Shown here piece by piece: positions 5,192-13,553 of a DNA stretch of 18,452 nt. The notes under the pieces are model-generated. The model ran no database searches. It was not told the origin of the DNA and saw only the letters and a list, made by a program, of their open reading frames with translations. The stretch lies in contig PBEX01000012.1 in assembly GCA_002718515.1 (NCBI GenBank), positions 1 through 18,452 on the forward strand, read 5' to 3'. The first letter of the stretch is position 1. Each line of letters starts with the position of its first letter. The translations under genes were made by a program, and so were the position numbers. This stretch comes from Phycisphaerae bacterium (GTDB lineage: Bacteria > Planctomycetota > Phycisphaerae > Phycisphaerales > SM1A02).

Positions 5192-7988
5192 ACGCAAATC
5201 CTTGTACATCATTGATGGACACGCTCAATTCTTTAGGGCGTATTACGCTATTCGCAACCCGATGAGTTCGCCAGCAACTGGCGAACCGACAAACATGGTG
5301 TATGGGTTTACGTCGATGCTGTTGAAACTCATACGTGAAGAGCGTCCAGATTACTTAGCAGTTGTCATCGATGTTGCTAGCGATCAAGAAACTTTTAGAA
5401 GCGAGATTGACACGGAGTACAAGGTAAACCGTGAGTCCGCACCAGATGACTTTGGAGGTCAAGTCGACCGTTGTCTAGAAGTTATTGAAGCATTGGACAT
5501 TCCAATTCTAGGTGAACCTGTTTACGAAGCAGATGATGTCATTGCATCTCTCGTAAAGCAGATGGAACGGGAACATCCTGAGTTAGACATCAGAATTATC
5601 TCTCGCGATAAAGACTTGACTCAACTGATCACTGACTCTGTGGAGTTGTTCGACGCGCACAAGGGCTCCACAGTTTCGCCTGATGATGTGTTTAAAACAC
5701 AGGGTATGGGCGTTGCGCCTTCAATGGTTGCGGACATTTTGGCGCTCATGGGAGACGCGAGTGATAACATCAAGGGCGTTGCTGGGATTGGTCCTAAAAC
5801 GGCTGCAAAACTCATTATGGAGTTTGGTTCGATTGACGGCATCTACGAAAACATTGAGTCCATCAAAGGCAAACGCAAAGAAAACCTGATTGCTGGCAAG
5901 GAGCAACTTAAAATCAGTAGAGAACTGGTGACGCTCATAGAGGATGTTGAGTTTGAGTTTAAACTTGAAGATGCAAAATCTAACCCAGAAGCTTGGCAAG
6001 TTAAACCAATCACTTCGTTGTGTAAGGAACTTGGTTTTAACCGCTTCCCGTCAGAGATTGCAACAATGGCTGCAGGAACGACCGAAGAGCCAAAGAGTGA
6101 AAAAGTTAGACAGTCAATTCGTGGTGGGCTGTTTGACATGGGACCAGATCAAAGTCACCCAGCGTATTCAGCGGGTTATCAACTGATAGATACGAAAGCA
6201 AAGTTAAAGGCGCTTCTGAAACATCTCAAAGATGCAGATATTGTCGCAGTCGATACAGAAACGACGGGTCTTAACCCAATGGCAGCCCAGTTGTGTGGCG
6301 TCTCAATTTCAAAAGGTGAAGGTGAAGGGGCGTACATTCCTACCAAATGTCCTGAAAAACATCTCGATCAAGATGAAGTAATCGAAGCGCTTAGACCTAT
6401 TCTTGAAGACGAATCCATAGCAAAAATTGGGCACAATATAAAATATGACTTGGTTGTCTTTGAGCAAGCAGGCGTCACCGTGAAAGGAACGTTGCATGAC
6501 ACGCTCATCGGTTCTTGGCTCATTGATGCGTCACGGAGTGGTTATTCCATGGATGCAGTTGCGCTCGGGATGCTTGACTACGAATGCATTTCAATCAAAG
6601 AACTCATTGGGACGGGTAAGAACCAAATCAAGTTCAATGAAGTTCCAATTGAAGATGCATGTCCATATGCTTCTGAAGATGTTGACATCACATTTAGACT
6701 TTGGAATGTGATTGAGCCAAAACTTCAATCAGAAGGGCTCTACAAGTTGTACGCTGAAGTTGAAATGCCCCTCGTTAGAGTTCTTGCTTCGATGCAACTC
6801 GATGGCATTCAAGTCGATGCTGATACCTTAGAAGAACAAAGGGGAGTGTTGTCAGCAAGAATTGATGAATTGAAACTGGATATCGAAAAAGCGTCGCCCT
6901 ATCCTTTTAATCCTGATTCGCCGAAGCAATTGTCAGAAGTGTTATTTAACAACAAGTCTGATGAAAAGCCGGGGCTTGGTTTAAAACCAATCAAAAAAAA
7001 AGGGAAATCATTTCACTCTACAGATATGGAAGTGATGGGAAAACTATCTGATGACCCAAGTGTTAAGACACCATTGCCCTCGCTCATCTTGGAGTATCGC
7101 CAGTTAACCAAGTTAGTGAATACTTATCTTGTTGGATTGAAGGAGGCGATCAATGCCAGGACTGGAAGAATCCATGCTTCGTTTAATCAAACTGGAACGT
7201 CGACTGGTCGTCTAAGTAGCAGTGATCCAAATTTGCAAAATATTCCAATTCGTTCCGAAATTGGTCGTGCGATGCGTAAAGCGTTCATCCCAAAGAAAGG
7301 GTTCTCGTTTGTTGCTGCAGATTACTCGCAAGTTGAACTGAGAATGCTTGCGCATTTAAGTGGGGACAAAGCCTTGATTCAAGCATTTGAAGAGGGGCAA
7401 GATATTCACAAAGCAGTTGCATCACAAGTGTTTGACACTCCGTTTGATGAAGTGACAAGTGACCAGCGGTCAGATGCGAAGGCAGTTAACTTTGGAATCG
7501 TGTATGGCATCACGAAGTGGGGTTTAGCCCGTCAATTGCAATGCGCTGTTGATTATGCTGATGACATCATCTCTGAATACAAGAGTCGATTCAAAGGCAT
7601 TGACTCATTCCTTGGAGATTGCGTCTCGTTTGCTGAAAAACACGGTTATGTAGAAACAATTTTAAAACGCCGGCGATACATCACACAGATTGACGCAACG
7701 AATCAACAACAACGTATGCTTGGTGAGCGATTAGCAATTAATAGTGTGGTGCAGGGAAGTGCGGCAGACTTAATCAAGGTTGCAATGAACCAAGTCCAAG
7801 ATGCTTTTACATATTCATCTGTTCAGTTACTTTTACAGATTCACGACGAGTTGATATTGGAAGTTCCATCAGGTGAGTCAAAAGAAGTTGAGCAACACCT
7901 TGTGAACATTATGGAGTCCGCAATGGAACTCGATGTGCCAATTGTTGCCGATGCATCGATTGGAAACACGTGGGCGGAATGTAAATAA
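5184..7988 (+). CDS. polA: DNA polymerase I
   Basis: PolA fills gaps and removes RNA primers in replication and repair. All three domains are present; residue numbers count from TTG 5178. The 5' nuclease (about 8-290) has YIIDGH, YEADDVIASL, RDKDLTQL and the DNA-binding GVAGIGPKTAAKLI. The 3'-5' exonuclease (about 335-510) keeps VDTETTG (D359, E361), NIKYD (D424) and YASED (Y497, D501), so proofreading should work. The polymerase has motif A DYSQVELR (D715), motif B RSDAKAVNFGIVYG (R764, K768, F772) and motif C QIHDELILEVP (H889-D890-E891). The length is normal. The start is either TTG 5178 or GTG 5184, both overlapping the upstream gene; AAGG lies ten bases before the GTG. It is last in the run and is followed by a terminator. 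Confidence 0.96.
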   Translation: MSERKSLYIIDGHAQFFRAYYAIRNPMSSPATGEPTNMVYGFTSMLLKLIREERPDYLAVVIDVASDQETFRSEIDTEYKVNRESAPDDFGGQVDRCLEVIEALDIPILGEPVYEADDVIASLVKQMEREHPELDIRIISRDKDLTQLITDSVELFDAHKGSTVSPDDVFKTQGMGVAPSMVADILALMGDASDNIKGVAGIGPKTAAKLIMEFGSIDGIYENIESIKGKRKENLIAGKEQLKISRELVTLIEDVEFEFKLEDAKSNPEAWQVKPITSLCKELGFNRFPSEIATMAAGTTEEPKSEKVRQSIRGGLFDMGPDQSHPAYSAGYQLIDTKAKLKALLKHLKDADIVAVDTETTGLNPMAAQLCGVSISKGEGEGAYIPTKCPEKHLDQDEVIEALRPILEDESIAKIGHNIKYDLVVFEQAGVTVKGTLHDTLIGSWLIDASRSGYSMDAVALGMLDYECISIKELIGTGKNQIKFNEVPIEDACPYASEDVDITFRLWNVIEPKLQSEGLYKLYAEVEMPLVRVLASMQLDGIQVDADTLEEQRGVLSARIDELKLDIEKASPYPFNPDSPKQLSEVLFNNKSDEKPGLGLKPIKKKGKSFHSTDMEVMGKLSDDPSVKTPLPSLILEYRQLTKLVNTYLVGLKEAINARTGRIHASFNQTGTSTGRLSSSDPNLQNIPIRSEIGRAMRKAFIPKKGFSFVAADYSQVELRMLAHLSGDKALIQAFEEGQDIHKAVASQVFDTPFDEVTSDQRSDAKAVNFGIVYGITKWGLARQLQCAVDYADDIISEYKSRFKGIDSFLGDCVSFAEKHGYVETILKRRRYITQIDATNQQQRMLGERLAINSVVQGSAADLIKVAMNQVQDAFTYSSVQLLLQIHDELILEVPSGESKEVEQHLVNIMESAMELDVPIVADASIGNTWAECK

Positions 7989-8014
7989 AAACTGATTATG
8001 TCCGGCGAGTCCAT

Positions 8015-8044
8015 AAAAAAACAAGACCAGAGGTCTTGTTTTTT
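8015..8044. terminator. Bidirectional intrinsic terminator between polA and tRNA-Asp
   Basis: ACAAGACC (8021-8028), loop AGA, GGTCTTGT (8032-8039), flanked by A6 on the left and T5 on the right. On either strand the hairpin is followed by a U-tract, so it can stop the polA operon transcript and the convergent tRNA transcript. Confidence 0.85.
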
Positions 8045-8048
8045 GTAA

Positions 8049-8122
8049 CGAGGCGGACGGGACTCGAACCCGCAACACCCGGCTCGACAGGCCGGTACTC
8101 TAACCAATTGAGCTACCGCCCC
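8049..8122 (-). tRNA. tRNA-Asp (GTC)
   Basis: The minus strand folds into a complete cloverleaf. The acceptor stem is GGGGCGG/CCGCCTC with one G-T pair. The D arm is GCTC-AATTGGTTA-GAGT, the anticodon arm CCGGC-CTGTCGA-GCCGG reads GTC, and the T arm is GCGGG-TTCGAGT-CCCGT. The discriminator base is G, as expected for Asp. CCA is not encoded and would be added afterwards. No intron or anomaly is seen. Confidence 0.96.
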
Positions 8123-8140
8123 TCATTGGGGTAGAGGGGG

Positions 8141-8168
8141 ATTTTAGCATGGTGCGAAAGAGGGTCAA
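8141..8168 (-). promoter_or_regulatory. Promoter of tRNA-Asp
   Basis: Read on the minus strand, TTGACC (8168-8163) is followed after 16 bases by TAAAAT (8146-8141). This gives a start of transcription near 8134, about a dozen bases before the mature tRNA end. Confidence 0.6.
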
Positions 8169-8432
8169 GGGGGCTATGAACGGTGTTTACGCCCTTTTTT
8201 CAGTCCTATCATCACTCTACTGTGTGATAACACGCATTCTGAGACCGTTTTTAACTATTTAGTATTGGAAATACACCTTTTATGCGTTATTCTGAAGGGT
8301 CTAACTGAAGAGTTGTGTGTTTTGAGTCGATTCTCGCAACCACTTGAGGAATTGTGCGAATTCGTTTTTATCGTCTGATTTCGTACAGCATGAAACGCTT
8401 ATGGGGGATGCCGTTCAACAAGGAGAAATGAC
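8169..8432 (+). other. Intergenic leader region of the metalloprotease gene
   Basis: No coding potential is visible. The stretch is AT-rich and must carry the promoter of the downstream protease. One weak candidate is TTGGAA (8265-8270), 16 bases, TTATTC (8287-8292); a second is TTGAGG near 8345 with a poor -10. A small inverted repeat GTGT-GATA-ACAC lies at about 8222-8233. The ribosome binding site AAGGAGA (8420-8426) is near-consensus, six bases before the ATG. Confidence 0.4.
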
Positions 8433-10718
8433 ATGGCAACAGGTTTATCAAAATGGGTTTCTACAACCACTGCAATTTGTGTGGCAATTGGATGTTCAAG
8501 TTCATTGATTGCATCACCAATTTTGAACCCTGGTGTGACCCGCTTAGAAGAACAAATTAATGACGTGCTACAACTTGAAAACAGTTGGAATGCTCGTTTG
8601 CAAATAAATCAACTCCCAGGGGAACCCATAGTCATTGAAGTTCCATACGGCAGAGAGATGATTACGCTTGACCTTCAGCCGCATTCAATTCGCGCAGAGG
8701 GCTATCAAGTCTTCATGCAAGATGACGACGGTGAACTTTACGAAGTTGAACCCTCACCAATGCGAACACTACGTGGCGAAGCTGTTGGTTACTCTGGCAG
8801 TATTGTTGCAGGATCACTGATGGATGATGGGCTTCACGCACGAATCCGCTTAAGTGATGATGTTGAGTTTTGGATGGAGCCAATTGGTGACAGAGTAAAA
8901 GGTGGGGCTTCTAACTTATACGCGTTCTACTTCACTTCTGACATTATCAGTAGTGGTGGTACTTGCGGCGCCGCAGACCACATGGATGTTGGCAAGGTTC
9001 TGGACATGCTTGCTGTAGATACAGCGAACAACGAGGTATCAAACTTTGGCGAAGTTATCTGTACTGCACAACTCGGCGTTGATACAGACTACGAGTATTA
9101 CCAAGATTGGGGAAGCAATACTGAATCACGAATCGAGCAAGTTGTCAATGCAATAAACACGCAGTATGAAGAAGATGTTCAAATCTCATTTGAGATTACG
9201 ACAATAATTGTTCGCTCTTCCTCTGCTGATCCATACACTTCCTCTAACGCAGAAGTTTTGTTAGATCAATTTGGCACTGAATGGTCAAACAACCAAGGTG
9301 GCATCCAAAGAGATGTTGCTCACTTGTTCACTGGAAAGAGCCTTCAAAATGGCACAATTGGTATTGCGTGGCTTGGTGCAGTTTGCTCCAACCTAGCATA
9401 CGGGCTTGCTGAGTCAGATTGTTGCGGCAGTTTTGGCTGTACTACAGACTTGTCTGCTCATGAGTTAGGACATAACTTCGGTGCGGGCCACTGTAACTGT
9501 ACGAGTTACACAATGAATCCATACCTTGTCTGTGCAAACCAATTCAATGCAGGTTCAATCAACGAGATTAACTCATTTGCAAATTCAATCAATTGCCTGT
9601 CGTGTTCAAACCAAGCGCCAACAGGTGCTTGCTGCGTAGGTAACTCATGCGTTGAAATTTATGAATCAAACTGTAATGCTGGTGGCGGTATTTGGCAAGG
9701 TGATAACACGACATGTAATTCATCTTCATGTGTTGCTCCGCAGGGCGCTTGCTGTGTTTCAGGTACTTGCTACGAGTACGAAGAAGATGAATGTCAGCAA
9801 GCAGGAGGCGATTACGCTGGTGATGAGACGAACTGTAGTTCAGTAGGCTGTGCACTTGGCGCTTGCTGCGTAGGCATCGATTGCTCAATAACATTAATGG
9901 AAGACTGCTCAGGCAGCTGGTACGGAGATAACACGACTTGTGCAGACATCACTTGTGGCGCAGGTGCAGATGAACTGAACTATGAACTTCGAACATGGTC
10001 ACGCTCAGATGGTCAAGCAATGGAAACATATGATGTGTACTTCCCAAGTACAGACCCTAACACTCGAATGGTTTCGGTGTTTGGACAAGATGCAGACCTC
10101 CTCCAAATTCGTGGTTGGAGTAATGCTGAGTTTGATGGCAGTGCAACGCTCGTTATGTTCCATCAGTCATCTTATGGTGGTGATCTTGCTCACGATCGTG
10201 TGTTAGACCCAGTCCTAGGTGATGATTTAGTTTATGACTCTTATGTCACAATCGGGTCAGATGATGCTGCAGACGGCTTGCCGAATACACTTGGATTCGA
10301 CTCCGCAGGATTTAACAGCGCTTCTGGAATCTACATGGATAATGGTGTTTGGTTTGTCACTCCTGATAGCCCACTCGCATCAATGGGTGCTGGCACAGGT
10401 CTCGGACACAGAATCACAAGTATCTCTGTTGAGCAGGCTCAAGGTGTTGAGATACTCTTAAACGTACAGTGGTACGACGGTGCTGGTTTTGTTCATGAAA
10501 CTCGCAACATCTACTGGAATAACTACGGTCTTGGTGGAGATAATAATGATTGCCCAGCAGACGTAGATGGCAGTGGAATCGTGAATGTCACCGACCTCTT
10601 ATCAGTCATCGCTGATTGGGGACCATGTGGTGGGTGTGATTCAGACCTTAACGGCGATGGTTCCGTCAACGTGACAGACCTTCTCGAAGTCATCGCTTAT
10701 TGGGGACCTTGCGATTAA
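8433..10718 (+). CDS. Secreted reprolysin-like (M12B-type) zinc metalloprotease with GACC repeats and dockerin-like tail
   Basis: This is a 761-aa extracellular zinc protease. The N-terminus is a signal peptide (about 1-28); AIGC at 18-21 could be a weak lipobox. Residues about 33-165 resemble the M12B propeptide (RTLRGEAVGYSGSIVAGSL, ARIRLSDDVEFWMEP), with a lone TCGA near 178 as a possible cysteine switch. The catalytic domain (about 206-390) has the metzincin motif HELGHNFGAGH (343-353) and a Met-turn TMNP (about 360-363). Three Cys-rich repeats starting GACC follow at 398, 438 and 476, each with six or so cysteines. A beta-rich domain spans about 512-698. The end is two EF-hand-like dockerin repeats (DVDGSGIVNVTDLLSVIADW; DLNGDGSVNVTDLLEVIAYW). 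AAGGAGA precedes the ATG. It is monocistronic. Confidence 0.9.
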   Translation: MATGLSKWVSTTTAICVAIGCSSSLIASPILNPGVTRLEEQINDVLQLENSWNARLQINQLPGEPIVIEVPYGREMITLDLQPHSIRAEGYQVFMQDDDGELYEVEPSPMRTLRGEAVGYSGSIVAGSLMDDGLHARIRLSDDVEFWMEPIGDRVKGGASNLYAFYFTSDIISSGGTCGAADHMDVGKVLDMLAVDTANNEVSNFGEVICTAQLGVDTDYEYYQDWGSNTESRIEQVVNAINTQYEEDVQISFEITTIIVRSSSADPYTSSNAEVLLDQFGTEWSNNQGGIQRDVAHLFTGKSLQNGTIGIAWLGAVCSNLAYGLAESDCCGSFGCTTDLSAHELGHNFGAGHCNCTSYTMNPYLVCANQFNAGSINEINSFANSINCLSCSNQAPTGACCVGNSCVEIYESNCNAGGGIWQGDNTTCNSSSCVAPQGACCVSGTCYEYEEDECQQAGGDYAGDETNCSSVGCALGACCVGIDCSITLMEDCSGSWYGDNTTCADITCGAGADELNYELRTWSRSDGQAMETYDVYFPSTDPNTRMVSVFGQDADLLQIRGWSNAEFDGSATLVMFHQSSYGGDLAHDRVLDPVLGDDLVYDSYVTIGSDDAADGLPNTLGFDSAGFNSASGIYMDNGVWFVTPDSPLASMGAGTGLGHRITSISVEQAQGVEILLNVQWYDGAGFVHETRNIYWNNYGLGGDNNDCPADVDGSGIVNVTDLLSVIADWGPCGGCDSDLNGDGSVNVTDLLEVIAYWGPCD

Positions 10719-10736
10719 CGCATAGAGTTTTTACAT

Positions 10737-12536
10737 TCAAGAGCCCTCGCTCAACTGAGCGGGGGCTTTTTTAATGCAGTGAATTGCTTCAGCGATAATC
10801 CAACACTCTAGAAGAATCGTTGCGATGGCCATGAAGAGTAAACCCCACCGTTCCTGAGCAAGCCAACTCGTCTCTGCGGAAGTTCCAAAAAAGGCCTGCA
10901 TCACCATCGCCCATAGAGGCATGCACAGCATAAAGAGCGTCGGCGGGACGATAAACCAGAGCGGTTTTTTCGCTCTCCAGATGTACGCTGTAATGACGAG
11001 GAAGGCAAGCCCAGCAAGCAGTTGATTGATTGCCCCGAACATTGGCCAAAGGATGAGACCGCCAGTGCCCATCGACTCGATCGTCCAAGGACCATTGGCA
11101 GGAATAGCTGCGAGGAAAAAGGCTGCAATGACTGCCACTGTCGTAGCCATGTATTTGCCTGTAAGGGGTTTCATGTTCAACTTGGGTGTCGCAGCAATCT
11201 CTTGCACGACGTACCTCTGGAGGCGGCATGCGGTGTCTAGCGTCGTTCCAGCAAACGAGGCGACAAAAACACCCATTAATGCAACGCCAAAGGCATGGGG
11301 TATACCCAATGAAGCGATGAAGTTGGCTGAACCGTCCACGAAGGCGCCAACTTTTGCGCCGAGCCCGCCAGCAGTTGTCCAAGAGGCGTACCGGGCTTCC
11401 CACGCCTCAGTTCCTAGCAATATGCCACTCTCACTTGGGATTCCAAGGGCAAGCCCTGCAACGCATGCGAGGATGACAAGGGTTGCGAGAAACCCCTCAG
11501 TGAGCATGCTTCCAAATCCGACAAACGTAGCGTCATTCTCACATTTCATTTGTTTACTTGACGTTCCGCTTGCGACAAGGCAATGGAATCCGCTGCATGC
11601 ACCACAAGCAATTGTGATGAACAAGAAGGGGAAGATAAGCGGGGCGTCAGCGGGGTCAATGTCAATCATCGGTGCTGCAATTGATAACTCGGGTCGAATG
11701 CCGTCCACTGGAGCGCCACCAAAGAATGCTGCTGCGATGAGCCCAATGACAATAAGAACGAGCACGGAAAACAGTTGCAGTGCATTGATGTAATCTCGCG
11801 GTTGCAAGAGTGCCCATACAGGCAGCACAGACGCGATAAATGAATAGAGCAACAAGATGACTACCCAAGCAATGAGGGGAAGACCTGCTAAGTAAGTATT
11901 GATGGTGTGTAAAACTCCAACGTCGCCAAAAATCACACTGAGGTACATCAGCGCAAGGGCGACGAGGGATGGAACTAGAATCCCTGCGCCTTTACGGTAA
12001 AGCAAGACACCGATGCCGATTGCAATTGGGATTTGAACGAGGCATGGAAAAATCGCAGAGGGGTACATTTTGAAAACCGCAGCGATGACGAGTCCAAAGA
12101 TTGCAAGGACAACTGTGAGACCTAGAAACAATACAAGTAGAAACAGGAAGCGAGTCCGGGGTGAGATGTACTTACCTGCGATGTCGCCAACACTTTGGCC
12201 TTTGTTTCTTAAACTCACAACAAGTGAGCCAAAGTCATGGACAGCGCCCACGAAAATCGAACCGAGAACAACCCAAAGAAGAGCGGGTAACCAGCCCCAC
12301 ATCACGGCGATGGCAGGTCCAACAATCGGTCCTGTTCCAGCAATTGAAGTAAAGTGGTGCCCAAAAATGACGGACTTTTTAGTGGGGACAAAATCATGCC
12401 CATCTTCTAGTTCTTCAGAAGGGCAGATTGCGCTTACTGACAACTCAAAAACTTTGCTTCCTAGCCACTTACCGTAGGTGTGGTAGGCAACCATAAATCC
12501 CAGTCCAGCAGCAATCGCAATGATGAGTGTTTCCAT
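10737..12536 (-). CDS. cstA: CstA-family carbon starvation / peptide or pyruvate transporter
   Basis: CstA proteins are inner-membrane carriers importing peptides and/or pyruvate during carbon limitation. This 599-aa product consists mostly of hydrophobic helices with the family signatures FGHHFTSIAGTGPIVGPAIA (about 58-77), AVMWGWLPALLWVVLGSIFV, GAVHDFGSLVVSLRNKGQSV and a later FLFITIACGACSGFHCLVAS. SSKQ and FVGFGSMLTEG also match. It is at the short end of the family, since E. coli CstA is about 700 aa, and appears to lack extra C-terminal helices rather than to be broken. The ATG at 12536 has GAAGGG about nine bases before it. The final eleven codons coincide with the convergent gene's terminator. 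Substrate cannot be told from sequence. Confidence 0.92.
   Translation of the reverse strand: METLIIAIAAGLGFMVAYHTYGKWLGSKVFELSVSAICPSEELEDGHDFVPTKKSVIFGHHFTSIAGTGPIVGPAIAVMWGWLPALLWVVLGSIFVGAVHDFGSLVVSLRNKGQSVGDIAGKYISPRTRFLFLLVLFLGLTVVLAIFGLVIAAVFKMYPSAIFPCLVQIPIAIGIGVLLYRKGAGILVPSLVALALMYLSVIFGDVGVLHTINTYLAGLPLIAWVVILLLYSFIASVLPVWALLQPRDYINALQLFSVLVLIVIGLIAAAFFGGAPVDGIRPELSIAAPMIDIDPADAPLIFPFLFITIACGACSGFHCLVASGTSSKQMKCENDATFVGFGSMLTEGFLATLVILACVAGLALGIPSESGILLGTEAWEARYASWTTAGGLGAKVGAFVDGSANFIASLGIPHAFGVALMGVFVASFAGTTLDTACRLQRYVVQEIAATPKLNMKPLTGKYMATTVAVIAAFFLAAIPANGPWTIESMGTGGLILWPMFGAINQLLAGLAFLVITAYIWRAKKPLWFIVPPTLFMLCMPLWAMVMQAFFGTSAETSWLAQERWGLLFMAIATILLECWIIAEAIHCIKKAPAQLSEGS
10741..10772 (+). 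terminator. Intrinsic terminator of the metalloprotease gene, inside the cstA 3' end
   Basis: GCCCTCGCTC (10743-10752), loop AACT, GAGCGGGGGC (10757-10766) and T6 (10767-10772) form a strong ten-pair stem with one G-T pair and a U-tract. It starts 24 bases after the protease stop. On the minus strand the same bases encode the last residues of CstA (KKAPAQLSEGS). Confidence 0.85.
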
Positions 12537-12557
12537 AGTGTGTTACCCTTCCTCTAT

Positions 12558-13028
12558 ATGTACCCAGCAATCATGGCATTCTTCATCATATTTGCCGTAT
12601 CGACAAGTGCGGTCGCCTTTCGCAAGCAAAATCATCGTGTAGTTGGCATTCTGCACGGAGTGGTCCTTCAGATGATTGTAGTTTTGCCGATTGTGGTGCT
12701 TCAACTCACGGGCTTTGTGTGGGCGCACTGGTCAATTGACCCTTCTGAAGCACTTATGGTGAGCGGCTTATCAACTTTGTTTGATATGGCAGGATGGTCT
12801 GTTTATTCAACATTTGAATGGCTCGTCCCAAAGAGGCAGACATGGGTCTTTAGTAACTTGCCCGAGTTTGCAATGTTATGGTTTTGCAAGGTGATGTTCA
12901 TCGCTTGCATATACGCATGGCGACGAGAACGTTTTCCAAAACTAATGGACTGGTTCAAAGTATCACTTGCACTATTGCTTTTCGTGGACGCGTGGTTTGG
13001 CCGCGAATTCCCCTGGTGGGGTTCTTAG
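12558..13028 (+). CDS. Hypothetical multi-pass membrane protein
   Basis: The product is about 157 aa with no recognised family. It shows four probable helices: PAIMAFFIIFAVSTSAVAF at the start, VVLQMIVVLPIVVLQLTGFV, a mid-protein segment around FAMLWFCKVMFIACIYAW, and LALLLFVDAWF near the end. It is rich in Trp, with many in the loops and tail (WAHWS, GWSV, FEWL, EFPWWGS). The open frame reaches back into the opposite-strand cstA gene (12480). I prefer ATG 12558; GTG 12540 or ATG 12573 are alternatives, and none has a clear Shine-Dalgarno. It is divergent from cstA and convergent with greA. Possible partnership with CstA is only positional. Confidence 0.65.
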   Translation: MYPAIMAFFIIFAVSTSAVAFRKQNHRVVGILHGVVLQMIVVLPIVVLQLTGFVWAHWSIDPSEALMVSGLSTLFDMAGWSVYSTFEWLVPKRQTWVFSNLPEFAMLWFCKVMFIACIYAWRRERFPKLMDWFKVSLALLLFVDAWFGREFPWWGS

Positions 13029-13088
13029 GGACAGACCCTCTGTGGATAAGTGCGGAATAGTGTTGCCCCAGAAAAAAAGCTTTTGTAG

Positions 13089-13553
13089 TTATTCAATCGA
13101 TAAAATCTCGAATTGAGTCCGACCAGCAGGGAGGTTCACGCCGATTGTTTCACCAACACGTGCTTTAAAGAGTGCTTTGCCAAGTTCTGAACTTGAAGTC
13201 ACTTCCATGTAGTCAAGGTCGAATCGACCCGATGATTCACCAACGAGTTGATACAAATCTTCTTTGTTATTGGAGAGATTCTTTAAACGAACAGTTGTAC
13301 CTAAGAAGACCATGTCATCTGGAACATGCTCAGTATCAGCGACGGTGGCATTAGCGAGTCGCTCCTCAAGGTCTTTGATTTTCCGCTCGTTATGACCTTG
13401 CTCGTCTTTGGCAGCGTGATAGTCAGCATTTTCTTTGAGGTCGCCAAGTTCGCGTGCTCTACCAATGCGATCAGACAGTTCACTTCTTAAACCGATGAGT
13501 GTTTCAAGTTCTTCTGTGAGTTTTGCGTGTTCTTCTTCTGTTAAATAATCCAT
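13089..13553 (-). CDS. greA: Transcription elongation factor GreA
   Basis: GreA enters the RNA polymerase secondary channel and stimulates cleavage of backtracked transcripts. The 154-aa product has the normal length. The N-terminal coiled coil carries the tip motif RARELGDLKENADYHAAKDE with both acidic catalytic residues (D38 and E41). The C-terminal FKBP-like domain ends with GETIGVNLPAGRTQFEILSI, close to the usual 'G..v.v..P.G...yeI..I' tail. The ATG at 13553 overlaps the stop of the trigger-factor gene (TAATG), so greA is translated by coupling and shares its promoter. The pair is a two-gene operon. Confidence 0.96.
   Translation of the reverse strand: MDYLTEEEHAKLTEELETLIGLRSELSDRIGRARELGDLKENADYHAAKDEQGHNERKIKDLEERLANATVADTEHVPDDMVFLGTTVRLKNLSNNKEDLYQLVGESSGRFDLDYMEVTSSSELGKALFKARVGETIGVNLPAGRTQFEILSIE

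Noticed and set aside
8222..8233. GTGT-GATA-ACAC inverted repeat upstream of the metalloprotease
   Set aside because: Four-base arms are expected by chance in 300 bases of AT-rich DNA; nothing links it to a promoter.
10737..10740. CstA as a truncated pseudogene because it is about 100 residues shorter than E. coli CstA
   Set aside because: All conserved helices and motifs are present with no frameshift, and shorter family members are common.
11026..11793. Long open frame (255 codons) on the plus strand opposite cstA
   Set aside because: Lies entirely antisense to a clear CstA gene, has shadow-frame composition with no recognisable motif and no ribosome binding site.
13041..13049. Perfect DnaA box (TTATCCACA on the minus strand) in the gap between the membrane-protein gene and greA
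   Set aside because: Only a single 9-base match; no cluster of boxes, no AT-rich unwinding region and no origin-linked genes. A chance match is plausible in 18 kb.
13070..13086. AAAAAAAGCTTTTG as a terminator between convergent genes
   Set aside because: AAAAGCTTTT is self-complementary, but with no GC stem or proper loop it would not make a stable hairpin.
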